Source: Misgurnus anguillicaudatus (taxonomy: Eukaryota; Chordata; Actinopteri; Cypriniformes; Cobitidae). From it: a DNA stretch of 64,000 nucleotides. Below the pieces are notes generated by a model, which did no database searches, had not been told where the DNA came from, and saw nothing but the letters and a program-made list of their open reading frames with translations. The stretch covers positions 29,848,501 to 29,912,500 of the forward strand of contig NC_073358.2 in the NCBI RefSeq assembly GCF_027580225.2. The letters run 5' to 3'. A program made the translations under genes and the position numbers. Positions 43,213-56,646 of the stretch are shown here, in pieces; positions within the stretch are counted from its first letter, which is position 1; every line of letters starts with the position of its first letter.

Positions 43213-44116
43213 TTAAAGGAATATTCCATTTTCTTAAAAGAAAAATCCAGATAATTTACTCACCACCATGTCATCCAAAATGTTGATGTCTTTCTTTGTT
43301 CAGTCGAGAAGAAATTATGTTTTTTGAGGAAAACATTGCAGGATTTTTCTCATTTTAATGGACTTTAATAGAACCCAACATTCAATACTCAACCCAACAC
43401 TTTACAGTTTTTTTCAACGGAGTTTCATCGGACTATAAACAATCCCAAACGAGGCATAAGGGTCTTATCTAGCAAAACGATTGTCATTTTTGACAAGAAA
43501 AATAAAAAATATGCTCTTTTAAACCACAACTTTTCGTCTAGGTCCGGTCCAGCGCGGTCCAGTAGTGACGTAGGGAGGTCACATGTTACATATATAAAAC
43601 GCACATTTGCGGATCATTGTAAACAATAAACTGACACAAAGACATTAATTAGTATCATTTGACATACAACAACATCGGAACGGTCCTCTTTCAAGACGCT
43701 TGTAAACACTGGGGCGGAGTTTCGGGTTCGTCCTCTGTGACCTCTTGACGTCATGACGTATTGCGTGATGTCACGCTGACGCTTTCAGGACCGGACCTAG
43801 ACGAGAAATTGTGGTTTAAAAGTGGATATTTTTTATTTTTCTTGTCAAAAATGTAAATCGTTTCGCTAGATAGGACCCTTATGCCTTGTTCGGGATCGTT
43901 TATAGTCATTTGAAAACTGTTGCGTGTTGAGTTGGGTGTTGGTTGTTGGTGTCTATTGGAGTCCATTGAAGTTGGGAAAATCCTGCAATGTTTTCCTCAA
44001 AAAACATACTGTAATTTCTTCTCGACTGAACAAAGAAAGACATCAACATTTTGGATGACATGGTGGTGAGTACATTATCTGGATTTTTCTTTTAAGAAAA
44101 TGGAATATTCCTTTAA
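43213..44116. mobile_element. family A element, second long copy
   Basis: TTAAAGGAATATTCCATTTT to GGAATATTCCTTTAA, 904 bp, with both long arms (ATTTACTCACCACCATGTCA and its inverse near 44050) and the centre shared with 522-1408. Confidence 0.87.
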
Positions 44117-45357
44117 TGAAAACATATGCAGTTAACACCCCCAATGTTTAAAATCAAATACACGCCTGGCTGTTACAGACGTCAAAATCAGTGATTTTTG
44201 TAGGGCTTCTGGGTGACAATAACGGAAAACCATGAAACAACATTTATGGATCGGTTTTTCACACGGGTAAGCAAAGCACGTATGCACGCACACATGCAGA
44301 TGCTTTATCCGGAGGGCATTCTGAAGGTGTAATCTTAAAGTGTCACTTGCATTAAATCCTCCAATCCCCAAAGCCCCTGAGTCAACAAGACACTTATTCA
44401 CTGTATCAATCTAAAAGCCTGTATTTGTCAAAAAATGCAACACTGACAGTCTTCAAATACACACACACCTTTCAGTCAGAGAGAAGCCTTCATTTTTTTT
44501 AGCTGTCAGCACAGAAGCGCAAACACAAGCAAAACGCTTCAAAAAGCATTTCATGTATTTTTTTTGTTTAATTCTGAGGAGAACGTCAGTCAAGTTAATA
44601 CCAGAGAAAGAGAGAGACAAAAAGAAAGAGGGCCGTGTACCTGTCAGATAAAAGCTTTCAAATAAGTCTTTAGCGTTGAAGGGTGTGTACAGACACTTTG
44701 AAGGGTTTCTGAATTACTGTCTTTCTCTGCCAGCTTAAGAAAGGGATTCTCCCAGATTGTTACTTTAATAGATCAACAGAAAATTTGCCACACAAATAAC
44801 AAACAAGCGCTGAAACAATAACCGTCATTTAAAAAGCTGATTTTAACTGAGGAGGCTTTTATCTGACAGTCAATATTGGAAGGCAGCACAGAGTGCAGCG
44901 GGACACATAAAAAAATCTGAATTCCTGAATACTTTATAAGTACACCTCAAGTGACTCAGTAAGAAACAACACTATAAGCTACAAATAATGATGTGTCAAA
45001 TATTTACAAAGATGTCATTCACTCGTAAAGACTGCAAATATAGGAGGTTTTTAAATTTTTTTTATTAGTCATAAAATCCTATGATTATTTAGCCAACTCC
45101 ATAAGATGTTGACACCATAATTTGCATATCACATATGTTTGTTATTTTTCTGGCCGTAAAATAACGGTAAACTACTGGCAGCTGGATTGCAGCAATCAAC
45201 TGTTAATTTACAGTTCTTTACTGTTTATTTGCAGCTCTCCTATTTAACGATATGTTACTGTATTAATACTTTGGAAGGTAAATCATTGGCCTTAATCATT
45301 TAAGTAAAAAAAAAATTATATGGTAGTACTGTGAGTTGGAAATCACTTTAATGCTAC
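44117..45357. other. intergenic, possible conserved non-coding stretch at 44590-44910
   Basis: 44590-44910 is balanced, non-repetitive sequence (for example CAAATAAGTCTTTAGCGTTG) that looks unlike the elements around it. At 45160-45230 a fragment related to 49098-49490 occurs. No coding potential seen. Confidence 0.3.
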
Positions 45358-46012
45358 TTAAAGGAATAGTCTACTCATTTTCAACACTAAAATATGTTAT
45401 TACCCTAACCAAGAACTGCCGACACATGCCTCCACCATCCGTGCGCGTGCACGCAAGCGCCGGAGCGCGCTGCAACGCTTCGATAGCATCTAGCCTAGCC
45501 CCACCCCCTCAATGGCACCATCCAGAGACAAAGCCAGAAGTGACCAAACACATCAACGTTTTAAAAAAGGAACTATATTTTATGGCGTAATAGCACTTTT
45601 GGGAGTACTTCGACTCGCCTGAAAAGTCCGCTCCCCTTCTCCCTTTCATAATGGGAGAGGGAGGGTGTTACTGCGCCGAGTCGAAGCACTCCCAAAAGTG
45701 CTATTACCCCGTAAATTATAGTTACTCTTTTAAATCCGCTTAGAAAAGCGCTACGTTTTATTTTGTACCACCAAACTTGCTCGTATAACTACTCGTCTTA
45801 AATAAGAAAAACGTTGATGTGTTTGGTCACTTCTAACTTTATCTCTAAATGGTACCATTAAATGAATGGGGCTAAGCTAAATGCTATTGAAGCGTCGCAG
45901 CGCGCTCCAGCGCTTACGTGCACACACACAGATGATAGAGGGATGTATCAACAATTCTTAGTTAAGGTAATAACATATTTTAATATTGAAAATGAGTAGA
46001 CTATTCCTTTAA
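45358..46012. mobile_element. family N palindromic element, TTAA-flanked
   Basis: TTAAAGGAATAGTCTACTCA at the left is answered by TGAGTAGACTATTCCTTTAA at the right, with AACATATTTTAATATTG also mirrored. Central CTTTTGGGAGTACTTCGACT is repeated inverted at about 45676-45695. Shares AAAGGAATAGTC with family A ends. Confidence 0.88.
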
Positions 46013-46628
46013 CATAAATCTATTTACCAAAAAAGCAGTTAATGCATAATGCTGATTATATCACTTTATCTCATGCAGTTCATCATGAGCAAACTACACA
46101 GTTACTGCTAAAGCAACAGGCAGCATATCAAAGATTTACTGCCCATCATTGACTTAAACACCGTAAAATGGACCATTTACAATGTGGGAATCCTAAAGTC
46201 TTAAACATATTTCTGACAGATTGTGTGGCAGAGTTGGCATATGTGTTTGTGAAACATATTGTAAAACAATTAAATTTACATGTGGCAGACATGATCCAAA
46301 GCAGCATACGTACAGTGCATTTAAGGTATACATTTTTCATTGTTAAGTATGTTCTCTGTGTATAAGAACAATTTCTGGAAACTATAATTTTTTTAAACTA
46401 CAGAACTCCACGTTACTGTAAATGCATGCAAGTACTGTAAAACAAGTATAGGGGACCTAAACGAAGGCTGTCTTTATTTTTGGCAATTTTTTTAACAAAA
46501 GATTTTTTAAAGATAAAATATGTATTGATTATTATGTGTTTGTAATTTTTAGTATATTTTTAATTAATCTATTCTTTTAAGACATGTTTGAATGATACAC
46601 ATATATTTCTGTTTATGTATATATTGTA
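46013..46628. other. intergenic, nothing recognised
   Basis: Two short opposing open frames at 46146-46365 mirror each other and carry no motif. Confidence 0.45.
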
Positions 46629-47630
46629 CACTCACCTAAAGGGTTACTAGGAACACCATACTAATACTGTGTTTGACTCCCTTTCACCTTCAGAACTGCC
46701 TTAATTCTACGTGACATTGATTTAAAAAGGTGCTGAAAGCATTCTTTAGAAATGTTGACCCATATTGATAGGATGGCATCTTGCAGTTGGAGATTTGTGG
46801 GATGCACATCCAGGGCACGAAGCTCCCGTTCCACCACATCCCAAAGATGCTCTATTGAGTTGAGATCTGGTGACTGTGGGGGCCATTTTAGTACAGTGAA
46901 CTCATTGTCATGTTCAAGAACCCAATTTGAAATGTTTCGAGCTTTGTGACATGTTGGAAGTAGCCATCAGAGGATTGGTACATGGTGGTCATAAAGGAAT
47001 GGACATGGTCAGAAACAATGCTCAGGTAGGCCGTGGCATTTAAACAATGCCCAATTGGCACTAAGGGGCATAAAGTGTGCCAAGAAAACATCCCCCACAC
47101 CATTACACCACCACCACCAGCAGCCTGCACAGTGCTAACAAGGCATGATGGATCCATGTTCTCTTTCTATTTATACCAAATTCTGACTCTACCATCTGAA
47201 TGTCTCAACAGAAATCGAGACTCATCAGACTAGGCAACATTTTTCCAGTCTTCAACTGTCCAATTTTGTTGAGCTTGTGCAAATTGTAGCCTCTTTTTCT
47301 TATTTGTAGTGGAGATGAGTGGTAGCCAGTGGGGTCTTCTGCTGTTGTAGCTCATCCGCCTCAAGGTTGTGCGTGTTGTGGCTTCACAAATGCTTTGCTG
47401 CATACCTCGGTTGTATCGAGTGGTTATTTCAGTCAAAGTTGCTCTTCTATCAGCTTGAATCAGTCAGCCCATTCTCCTCTGACCTCTAGCATCAAGGCAT
47501 TTTCGCCCACAGGACTGCCGCATACTGGATGTTTTTCCCTTTTCACACCATTCTTTGTAAACCCTAGAAATGGTTGTGCGTGAAAATCCCAGTAACTGAG
47601 CAGATTGTGAAATACTCAGACTATAAATAT
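46629..47630 (-). pseudogene. Tc1-like transposon with broken transposase, one end lost
   Basis: The end CACTCACCTAAAGGGTTACT preceded by TA is a Tc1-type inverted repeat. On the minus strand TTRTTLRRMSYNSRRPHW, RLQFAQAQQNWTVEDWKNV and GGGVMVWGMFSWHTLCPLVP are transposase segments, from the DNA-binding domain to the catalytic core, in different frames. The matching second end was not found near 47630. Confidence 0.82.
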
Positions 47631-47889
47631 CTTAGTTTTACACATTTAATATCAGGTGGTCCCTGCCTCTCTCATCTAAGGGGTCCCTGCCCCGAAAAAC
47701 GAAGATGACCCATGATTTATTGTCTAAAGACTTTGATTAAATAAAGACAAAAATAAAATTAATACTGCACTTTGTGTTATAATAGTGTTAGAAACTAATG
47801 ATTAAATAGTGCTGTTAGATGAACTAATGCGTTGAGAGACGAAACGGCAGCTGTGGTTCTGTATCTGCTTAATTCTGTCCCTTACAAAA

Positions 47890-48450
47890 CCTGTCACAAC
47901 ACACACACACACACACACACACAAAACCTGTAATTGATACTGTGTGGCATTTGCGGCTTGTGTGGGTGAATACACTCACACATACTCAACCTTTTAACAT
48001 ATCGCCAGTGTGGACAATAACACACACACACACACACATACACACTCACGCATGCATGCACACGCACGGACATACACGTACGCAAGCATGCGTTTGTATG
48101 TGTCATTATAGTACTTTCAATGGCCGACTGCAGCCAGACTCAGCTGTTCATAAGAAAGGAAGATAAAGAATGAATGGCTCTGTATGTGTGTGTTTGTGTA
48201 ACCATACAAGAGCAGTGTATGACCTCAGTCAAATTGTGCATGTGCAGCACTTGTATGGGTGTGGGGTCCTTCAACAAGTCTGTGTCATGGATTAATGGCA
48301 TGTGTTTACATGAGTGTGTGTGTAACAGAGCTTTATTGGAAGGATGTTTAACTAATGTGTGTGTGCATAGATGATGGATAAAGTAAGTGTGGAAGGGTTG
48401 TGTGGTGGGTTATATGTTTGTGTGTGTGTGTGTGTGTGCGTGTGTGTGCG
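47890..48450. repeat. cluster of CA/TG microsatellites
   Basis: CA runs at 47898-47922 and about 48020-48040 and TG runs at about 48418-48438 are separated by impure TG-rich sequence. They cause several Cys/Val and His/Thr open frames that are not genes. Confidence 0.85.
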
Positions 48451-49097
48451 CATGCATGTGTGTGTGCATTCAGCAGCGGGATAGCAATATAAAGCCTGCA
48501 TGATAGAAGATAAAGGTTCATTTTGGAGTTCAGCTGACTACAGTTATTACCATCCGAGTCCACCCACCTGCTCCCTCAGCAGTGTGCATGTGGAGGTGGC
48601 TTTGTTCCCTAAAATTACCCCACTGTGTGTGTTTGATTGCATCTGCGTGTTGACATCCATCCTGTATAACGTCTACTGTAAACCGACGTCTCGGTACGGA
48701 TCCGTGCATGTTAGCTTTTCTTTGTGCCTCAAACTCTCATAATTATAGGTTCCTTTATATCAGGCAGTCACACGGGCAGCCGATAATGGACCTGTCACCA
48801 GGACCAATCGTAACTTATTAAAGATCACACGCCTCTATCTGTCTTCATTAAGACCAGCAACTCTCTCTGCCCTATATCCTCATAAAGACATCCTCACATA
48901 TCCTGAGGGGTAATGATACCACATTTCATGTTTTACCACCTTGTCCTTATTCTGCAATGTGTGCACTTTACTGTTCTTGCATGGGTAAAAATCTTGCAGA
49001 GACTGACTAAGATTAGGTTCACTTTTATACTCCCAAATGTGTTGAAATGATTTTGCATTTTTTTCCTCATAAATGCTTATATTTTCACTTTCTCCTA
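48451..49097. other. intergenic, possible conserved non-coding stretch at 48760-48860
   Basis: CAGCCGATAATGGACCTGTC and neighbouring sequence are non-repetitive and balanced in composition. No gene seen. The regulatory idea is only a guess from texture. Confidence 0.25.
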
Positions 49098-49490
49098 CAC
49101 TGTAAAATGCTGTAGTTATGCAGCTGTTTGCCAGTAAGTTACTGTAGATTTAAATATATGTTATTTACTGGCAACAGTTTGTTCAAAGTTAAATAAACAT
49201 TACACAAGTCTTTAACTTTACAGAATAAAACTATAAAAATAACAGCCTCATGCAAAGCAATCTAGGAACCAAAAATCCTCATCAACCTATTTCTGTTTTT
49301 CCTTTAGTTTTTGGTTCCCAGATTGCTTTACAGAATAAATCTAAAATAACAGCCTCATGCAAATATAAAGACTTGTTAATGTTTAATGTTCATTTAACCA
49401 TTGCCAGTAAATAACATACATTTAAATCTACAGTAAGTACTGGCAAACTACTGCCAGCAATGCTGCAATTTATACAATTTATACAATTTA
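49098..49490. mobile_element. palindromic DNA element of about 390 bp
   Basis: CACTGTAAAATGCTGTAGTT at the left; TTTGCCAGTAAGTTACTGTA is mirrored by TACAGTAAGTACTGGCAAA. The centre TTTTGGTTCC / GGAACCAAAA is a hairpin loop. TA precedes the left end. Confidence 0.7.
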
Positions 49491-50698
49491 TGCCCTAAAA
49501 ACCATTGTATATATCTTACAATGAATTACTTTTTAAATGATGTAGTTCAGATTGGATTGTGATTCAGATGGTGTACATTATAATGCATGTGATCATTAGT
49601 TTTTGACAATGATTAAAATCCCCCCTAAAAACCATTATCAACAACATAGCTCTTGTTAATCTATAGCAAAGTGGAAATTGTAATTACTGAAACATTCGCA
49701 GAACACATAACTGCAGTCCATTAGCTTATATTGACTGATAAGCGGAGGAGCACAACTGCATCCACAGACCGCCGCCTACAGAAAAAATCTATGTCTCAAG
49801 AATGAAAAAGCAAGCAAAGGGCAGCGTGTTAGCAAACAGTCCAGATACTTTATGTTATTTTTTTTCTGAATCAGATCTTCCCTTCCGAACATATACTTTC
49901 TGCCATTATTGTCATTTTTTTAAGGAACTGGTTGCTTTTAAACCAAGTGTCAGTTCATAACACTGTTTGTGACCTCCAAGCAAATGTTTAATATATCATG
50001 AGCCCAGCGATCCACAAAGATTGCAGGTGCAATAAAACATTACACCTCCCCATTAGACCGCCCCGTGCACACACATCCCAACAATGTCATCTAGGAACTG
50101 CAGTGGGCTGTTCATAAATTCTTTATGATGGAAATACAATAGATGAAATGGTGATTGTGTATAATAATGAAAGACATTTCATTTACTGTATACCTTACAC
50201 ACTAATACTGATCAACTGATCAAATCATTAAAACATACAAGACAAACCCAACTGTTGGGTTAAATTAGAAAATGTTTATATTTGACCCAAATACAAGTTA
50301 AAACAACCACTGTTGGATTTGTCCCTTTTAAAGCCATGTGTTAAAAACAACCCAGCATTGTTATTATTTTTTTTTCTTTGAGTGTATGCTTTCATATTTT
50401 TTATAAAGCTGCTTTATATGTATTATAAAAATCACTAAACAATCAAAATAAAATGTATACTCTACAGAGTTCTGATAAACTAATTATATAGTTTGTGTTG
50501 ACTCATATTTTTGACTGCAACATTTCTTTGAATTTTATGAATGAGAATAGACATTATTAATTGTTTGAGACATTGTTTAATCCTCCAGAGGGGACACAAA
50601 GGGGTATTTTTGTCAGGAGATATCAAGAAATTTAAGTGAAAGTTTCCATTTAATGTCATTGCAAGGAGAAAAAACATAATATGTATGCTACCCACGTA
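49491..50698. other. intergenic, nothing recognised
   Basis: AT-rich. ACCCAACTGTTGGGTTAAAT near 50247 and the following TTGACCC/AACCCAGC pieces look like a small degenerate inverted repeat ending at about 50390. Confidence 0.4.
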
Positions 50699-51610
50699 GA
50701 TGCGTATAAACAGCACGAAGATTGTGCACTACATAAGCCAAATTCCAATTACATGCTTATGATATGCCAGTCCATCCCATTCTCTTAAACAGCGCATCTT
50801 TTTTGTCGTTTTATTTATTGGTTTCTCAATTTTTTTCTGTTTTTTAAACCATTTTCGCTTGGGTTTAGGGTTAGATTTGAGATTTGCTTAAAGGTGACAT
50901 AGAATGATTGAACGGAGTATTTATCCTTGTTCTGTGACATGTAGACAATTTTTTTTTTGTTTGAGTCTGTAATGCCTTAGAAGCTTCCTAAAAACCTCTC
51001 TCAGATAGCTCTATTAGGGTGGGGGATTTTAAACAAGTGGTTTTGCACCTATTTGGCTCCCCCTACTGGCTTAACTTGCAATCTCATTACTGATTGGCTG
51101 ACTTTGCTGCCACTCAAAAAATGTAGCCAATTATTTTAAAGTGGAGGGGCAGTTAGATGCCTGTGATGTCATAAGCATCAGTTTTTCAGATTGGACTGTT
51201 TTCTGGCTGACATTTCTAAAAGAGGAATTTCTATGACACTGAGATGTTTAGCACTTTTTGTATGTTTGTGAATGAGGGTAGACTACCATTATTCAACAAA
51301 GACAAGGTAAAAATGGTTTTTCATTCTCTGTCCCCTTTAAGGAGGTTATAGACATGTTTTTGTCTATATTTAAGCCATGGTCGCTTGGAGTTGGGGTTAG
51401 AATTGGAGTTTGGGTTAGGATATCATTTTTATATAACAAAAAGTTGTTCTAACCCTAAACCCAAGCGAAAATGGTAAAAAATAGCAAAAAAATTGAGAAA
51501 CCAATAAATAAAATGACAAAAAAGATGCGCCGTTTTAGTGAATGGAAAGGACTGGCGTATCGTATGCATATGTATTGTACGATTTTCACACTTCGTGCTA
51601 TTTATATGCA
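50699..51610. mobile_element. palindromic element with telomere-like motifs, interrupted
   Basis: Left arm ATGCGTATAAACAGCACGAA to GCGCATCTTTTTTGTC is mirrored by GACAAAAAAGATGCGCCG to TTCGTGCTATTTATATGCAT. GGGTTTAGGGTTAG and CTAACCCTAAACCC sit in the inner arms. A family M-like element at 50892-51336 splits the centre. Related in layout to 62411-63042. Confidence 0.72.
50892..51336. mobile_element. TTAA-flanked element nested in the palindrome
   Basis: TTAA 50888-50891 then AGGTGACATAGAATGATTGA; the right end TCATTCTCTGTCCCCTTTAA mirrors it with TTAA at 51337-51340. TTTGGCTCCCCCTACTGGC inside recalls repeat L. Confidence 0.82.
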
Positions 51611-52810
51611 ATATGAGATTTTATTTTTTTCTATCAGTACTCATCCAAGGCTGCTGTTGGTCAAGGTTGGCGTAGTCCTGGGCAAACCCCTACAAGGTAT
51701 GTGCATTATGATAACCACCAAGTATTAGATATGCGGTATTGGACTGAATCAAGATCATGCTGAGCACAGCATCTCTGAAAGCTTCTTAATGGAAAGTGGT
51801 AAATGAATTCCCCCTTGTAAGACACAGCGCACACACACGCACAAGCATATGATCTAAGATTACAGGCGTACAGAATTATTTACATGCTGAAACATCTGTC
51901 TGAATGTGGTGAAAGTTGCAATCTTTGCATATGAATGACCCACTTGATAAACAAACGCATACATTGACACAAACACACACATAGCTTGTACTGCATGATC
52001 TAAAGTACATTACTGACAATTCAATGCATGGGAGGCATTTAACATAATTCCCATTAATTCACGACAGGCCTTGACTAATGAACAACCCATGGGTTGCCAT
52101 TAATCAGCTATGCAGATCAATATGTTATGATGCATCCATTCCTCTTTCTCTTATTTTCGGTTTCAGCATGATTCATCGGCATGACAAATGACAGTACATT
52201 TGTATTGCTTAGGCAGTAGCCGGTTCAGCAATATCTACTGAACTCTTTCTCCCTTTTATCTTTCCCCCCACATAGATAGGTGGGCGAGGACAGCGCCGGC
52301 GAGAGATGCAGGATAGTAAATTTATTGATTTCTTTACAACATCCCAAGGCCTAGTAACACGGCTCAAATACCAAGAGATTTATCTTCATTTGTTGAGAAG
52401 AAAGAATGCAGTATTTCTATATACATCACAACTCAAATAATAAAAGTTTTAGCCAAGTGCTCAAATATATATTCAGATTTTATTTTTTAAGTGGAAAGTT
52501 TCTTTGTTGAAATATTTTGAAAACTTCAAACGTTCTGCTTCTATTTATCAGGTTTAAATGAAAGACGTTAAAAAGAAATGAAAGAAAAAATAATGAATAC
52601 CAATTTTTAAACATTCTTTGTGATCCCATGATGTTCAGTGAGAGAGAGAGGAAGTACAAAGTGTAGCCTCAGGCTTTCTTGCTAACAGTCTTACTGTAAG
52701 TTGTCTGTATGGGTAAAATAAGGCATTTTTGACTTCTAAAACATCCCTGAGGACTCAGGAACAACACGACAGGAATAAGAGACAGAAGTGGCACACCACC
52801 AATTGCCTCC
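51611..52810. other. intergenic, possible conserved non-coding stretch at 52010-52210
   Basis: TTAATTCACGACAGGCCTTG and GCCATTAATCAGCTATGCAG are non-repetitive with TAAT motifs. No gene seen. Low-confidence regulatory candidate. Confidence 0.25.
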
Positions 52811-52956
52811 CCTTACGAAAATTAACTTATTAATTTATTGTGTTAAAAGAGTGGTATACATGTTTTTTTGGTGTATTTTTTGGTAGTGTTTTACTACACT
52901 AACCATGGTTTTTTGGTTTTAACTGTAGTAAAACCATGGTAAATTTTCGTAAGGGT
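52811..52956. mobile_element. short MITE, about 146 bp
   Basis: CCCTTACGAAAATTAAC at the left is answered by GTAAATTTTCGTAAGGG at the right. ACCATGGTTTT and its inverse form an inner hairpin. Confidence 0.75.
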
Positions 52957-54252
52957 CTAATTGTCATACAAATACAGCATCTGTATCCACCTATTTCTTG
53001 ATGTAAATGTGGGTGCCACCATCTTTGAGCTTTCCTGTTTATGACTTCTGCTGAGCCACTAAAGCTAATGGTAGTCGATTGCGAAGGACACAAGTGTGCC
53101 GTTTTGACTGGGTGTTTAATATTTATTCTGAAATCCAGGAAGACCGACATAATTTGTGCAGTTAGGGGTTGCCATAATAGCTAATACAAACGCAGTAAAT
53201 CTCTACAAAACATTTGTTTTAACCATAATACAGTACATGCACAAGAACTGAATGTGGCACACATGCAATCATGATCTGTATTTACAAATCCATCAAAAAA
53301 AACCTTTCAGTAAACAATAAATACATTAATTCTTTAAAACAACTAATATTACGCTGATAAAAATATGCTGATTTAGCTGATTTATTTATTCTGCTACTAT
53401 ATATTATTACAAAAATGTGATTAAAGTACATAATATATACGACATAATCTGCTTAGTTAAAGTCTATAATAGTTTGTAATGTGTTTGCGTGTACTTTTGT
53501 TATGTTTTAAATGAAAAAGCAAATACTTTAAAAGTAAGCAAATAATTTCATAAGCTCCTGTCTCCACCTGTGTAAGAAGCGATGTAATAATATTTTCATA
53601 AAATGAAAACAATACTCAATACATGTAGTAGTTCAATATATTTATTATGGTTTGTTCAAATAACTTACAATGTGTTGAATGAGAAAGATAGTGCTGACTG
53701 TGTCGGACCGTTTGATGCTAAAAGTGTCGCCAAAAACAAGTCCATTAAAAATTGCAGTTTAAAAAACCTCACACCAGAGGGACAGTTGTGACATTTTAAA
53801 CCAGCCCCTGAAAAGTTAAAAACACGAAGTCTTGGTAAATTCTACAACACTCGACTGACTTTCCCATTGTAAAGATACTGGTATGTCTCTGTGCTTTTAT
53901 ATTTTATATTTGAAGACCCGTTACCTCTGATCAACAACACGAAATGATTGAATATATCTTCATATATCAAGCCACTTCTTAATTTCATCCTCACACTGGT
54001 TCATACATGTCAGGTGTATTGAATATAAACTGTTTAAATCATGTTTTATGCGTGCTCCCACTACACTGTTTTCTACCGGCTGGCTATTGAACCAGAAATC
54101 TTGGACCGGAAAGGAAATACATCACATCACTTACTTCCACGTTCGAGAAAAAGGTGGATATGTTAGTGGTGCAAAAATAAACACATATGTCCCTGTGTAC
54201 TAGACTGAAAAAATGCACATAGCAAAATCATAAGCGACATTTTTTTGTGTTA
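52957..54252. other. intergenic, nothing recognised
   Basis: The open frame 52899-53150 (minus) carries no motif and overlaps the MITE. No other signal. Confidence 0.45.
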
Positions 54253-54700
54253 GGGGAGAGAGGGGGCAATGTATAATTTTTAAAAAAACGTAATTTCAAA
54301 AATAATGCTGTGGTCAATAACTCAGAAGTCAAAGTGTTATAGTAAGACTTCCAAGAGAGGACAATACTGTGTATTGTGTTCCATTTTGTTTTTATTGTTT
54401 GTTTTTACCGTTTACATTATGTAATTTTGTAGGAATTCTTGGAAATATAGCCATGATATATTTAATATTTTAACTAAGGTCATGTTTAGATAAAAATAAA
54501 TGAGTGAAAACTGATGCTCATAACCTCATAACTAGATCACAAGACTTTATCCTGGGTTTCACAGAGATTATTTTTATTTTTTTCACAGAGATTATTTAGA
54601 TTATTTAGGCACCTTGTACTTTGTATCTTATGTCTACACTTCCTTCATGCTGTTCATCTAGTCTGAACTGTAGTGAAAGGTTTGGGGTATCATGGAGGTG
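54253..54700. mobile_element. family I partial copy
   Basis: TTAGGGGAGAGAGGGGGCAA resembles the left end at 18534. The other end could not be found, so the extent is approximate. Confidence 0.4.
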
Positions 54701-56646
54701 CAAATTCTGAATGCAGCTGCCAACACTCAGAGTCTAGTGCAAGTATTAATTAAAGCAAGTGGCCACAGAATTGAAGTCTTTGTCAAGTGCCTGCCATCTG
54801 TCAGATATGTGTGTGTGCATGCACATTGGTGTTTCACTACAGAAAAAAACTAAGGTGATAAAAGCTCCGTAATATTTGCATGGTATGAGTCATTGCTTCT
54901 GAAGCAAAAACAAGTAAGCACTTTAAAGATATAAACTTTAAAAAGTGCACTCCACACTTTAATTGGTTATGTACTTGCTCTATAATTATTCCTAAGAGTT
55001 TCCTAACACACACCTACTTGGCTACTAGGGAGTTTTCCACCAGTGTGCTGCCATGTCTGTTGTTACAGATCATTAAAATTCTAGTAGGAAATGCTGACAA
55101 TGAGTTCTTAGTTGATTTTATATTATAAACCACATGTAGCATTTAGCTCAGGGATCCAAATCCTGTGGTTAATCAAATGATAATGAAAAATGCTGCTTTG
55201 ATCAATAACTTTGTTTACGGTTATTGATATCTTGGATATTTTTAAATGCAATGAGCGTTTGAGGAATAAGGTTTGGAATAAAAATTAAGCTTGGTGCACA
55301 GTATAGGGCTATATATAAACAGATTTTTTTTACAGTAGTTGGCAACTGGAAGTCTTTGATCGCTTAGTGTGACATTTAAAGACTGTTGATTAATTGGATC
55401 ACTGCTTTGGACAAAGTTTTGACAGTTTAAGCAACTCAGTGTGACTGTTCCCACACAGCCTGGTATCACTGTTAATACGTATTATTAATACATAACTTTT
55501 TTGTATGTTTAAATAGATGCTGAAGCGTACAATGTAGACATATTTGCAACATCATAGCATTACGTTTATACAGTTACAAAACGTAAAACATTTACAAAAC
55601 TTTTTTATTTCACAATTTTTTAAATATGTAATGTGTTCTTTTTATAATGCAACGTAATGGACAGAAATGTGTAGGAACATTTTATTAACAATTCAAACAA
55701 TATAGCATTTGAAAGATATTTTAGGCCGCTAATACAATCTTACCACTAAACCTTCCCAAAACAGTTGATTAAAATCATGTAACTAACTTACTGTTAGTAG
55801 AAAGCATAACCGACAGACATCACTGAGAAATAACAAAAAAAAAAATTTCAAAAGCAGTACCAAATGTAATTAGAATTATGATGTGCTACAGCTACGGTCC
55901 TCTCTGAAAAAAATAATAACAATAAGTAGATAATAATAATAAGTAGAATATACTTAATTTTATTTTGCAAGTTTTTGCACAAATATTTTTCAAGTAAATT
56001 TAACACATATGGAAATTATGTTAATCTACTTGACTTAGTTAAGTAAAATTAAACTATAAAATTATATTATATTATTATATATAATATTTTTAAGTACTTT
56101 TAAAGGTTTACTTTTCCTGCTTTAATCATGTAAAATTATCTCTCTTCTTTACATATTTATTATTATATAACACATTATGACGAACAAGTAAGAAGATACT
56201 CAGTACTGGAATTAGCACATTGAGTGAATTAACACACATCATGATTTTCATCTCTCTTCTGAACAATGGTAATTAAAATACTTTAAAGAAAGTCTTTTTA
56301 ATCTCAAAGATAAATGAACATTAAACACTAACAAGTCTTTCTTTTTAGTTAAAACAAATAGCATTTAATTTCAAATTTTACTCTCCAAATGGAGTCCCAT
56401 GCAAAACATGCTGGAAACTACAAGTCTACATGCCTAGTTAGTTATGTCTACCAAAATCATTCATGTAGTTTTAACACAACATACTGTAGAATTTACTCAG
56501 TAATGTATTAATTAAGAATTACTCAAATTACTCACATTTTTATGTTAAATTTAGGTTAAAAAGATTTTTTAAAAAGAGTTTACTTTTTTTCATTAAATCT
56601 ATTAAGGTACATATTTTTTACACTGTACAGAGAAGTATTAAAGTTA
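54701..56646. other. intergenic, AT-rich, mostly unassigned
   Basis: TCTCTGAAAAAAATAATAAC at about 55900 and TTTTTTACACTGTACAGAGA at about 56615 may be ends of a degenerate inverted-repeat element of about 730 bp. No gene seen. Confidence 0.35.

Noticed and set aside
46600..49490. CRISPR-like repeat array
   Set aside because: The repeats are microsatellites and inverted transposon ends, not regularly spaced direct repeats, and the genome is eukaryotic.
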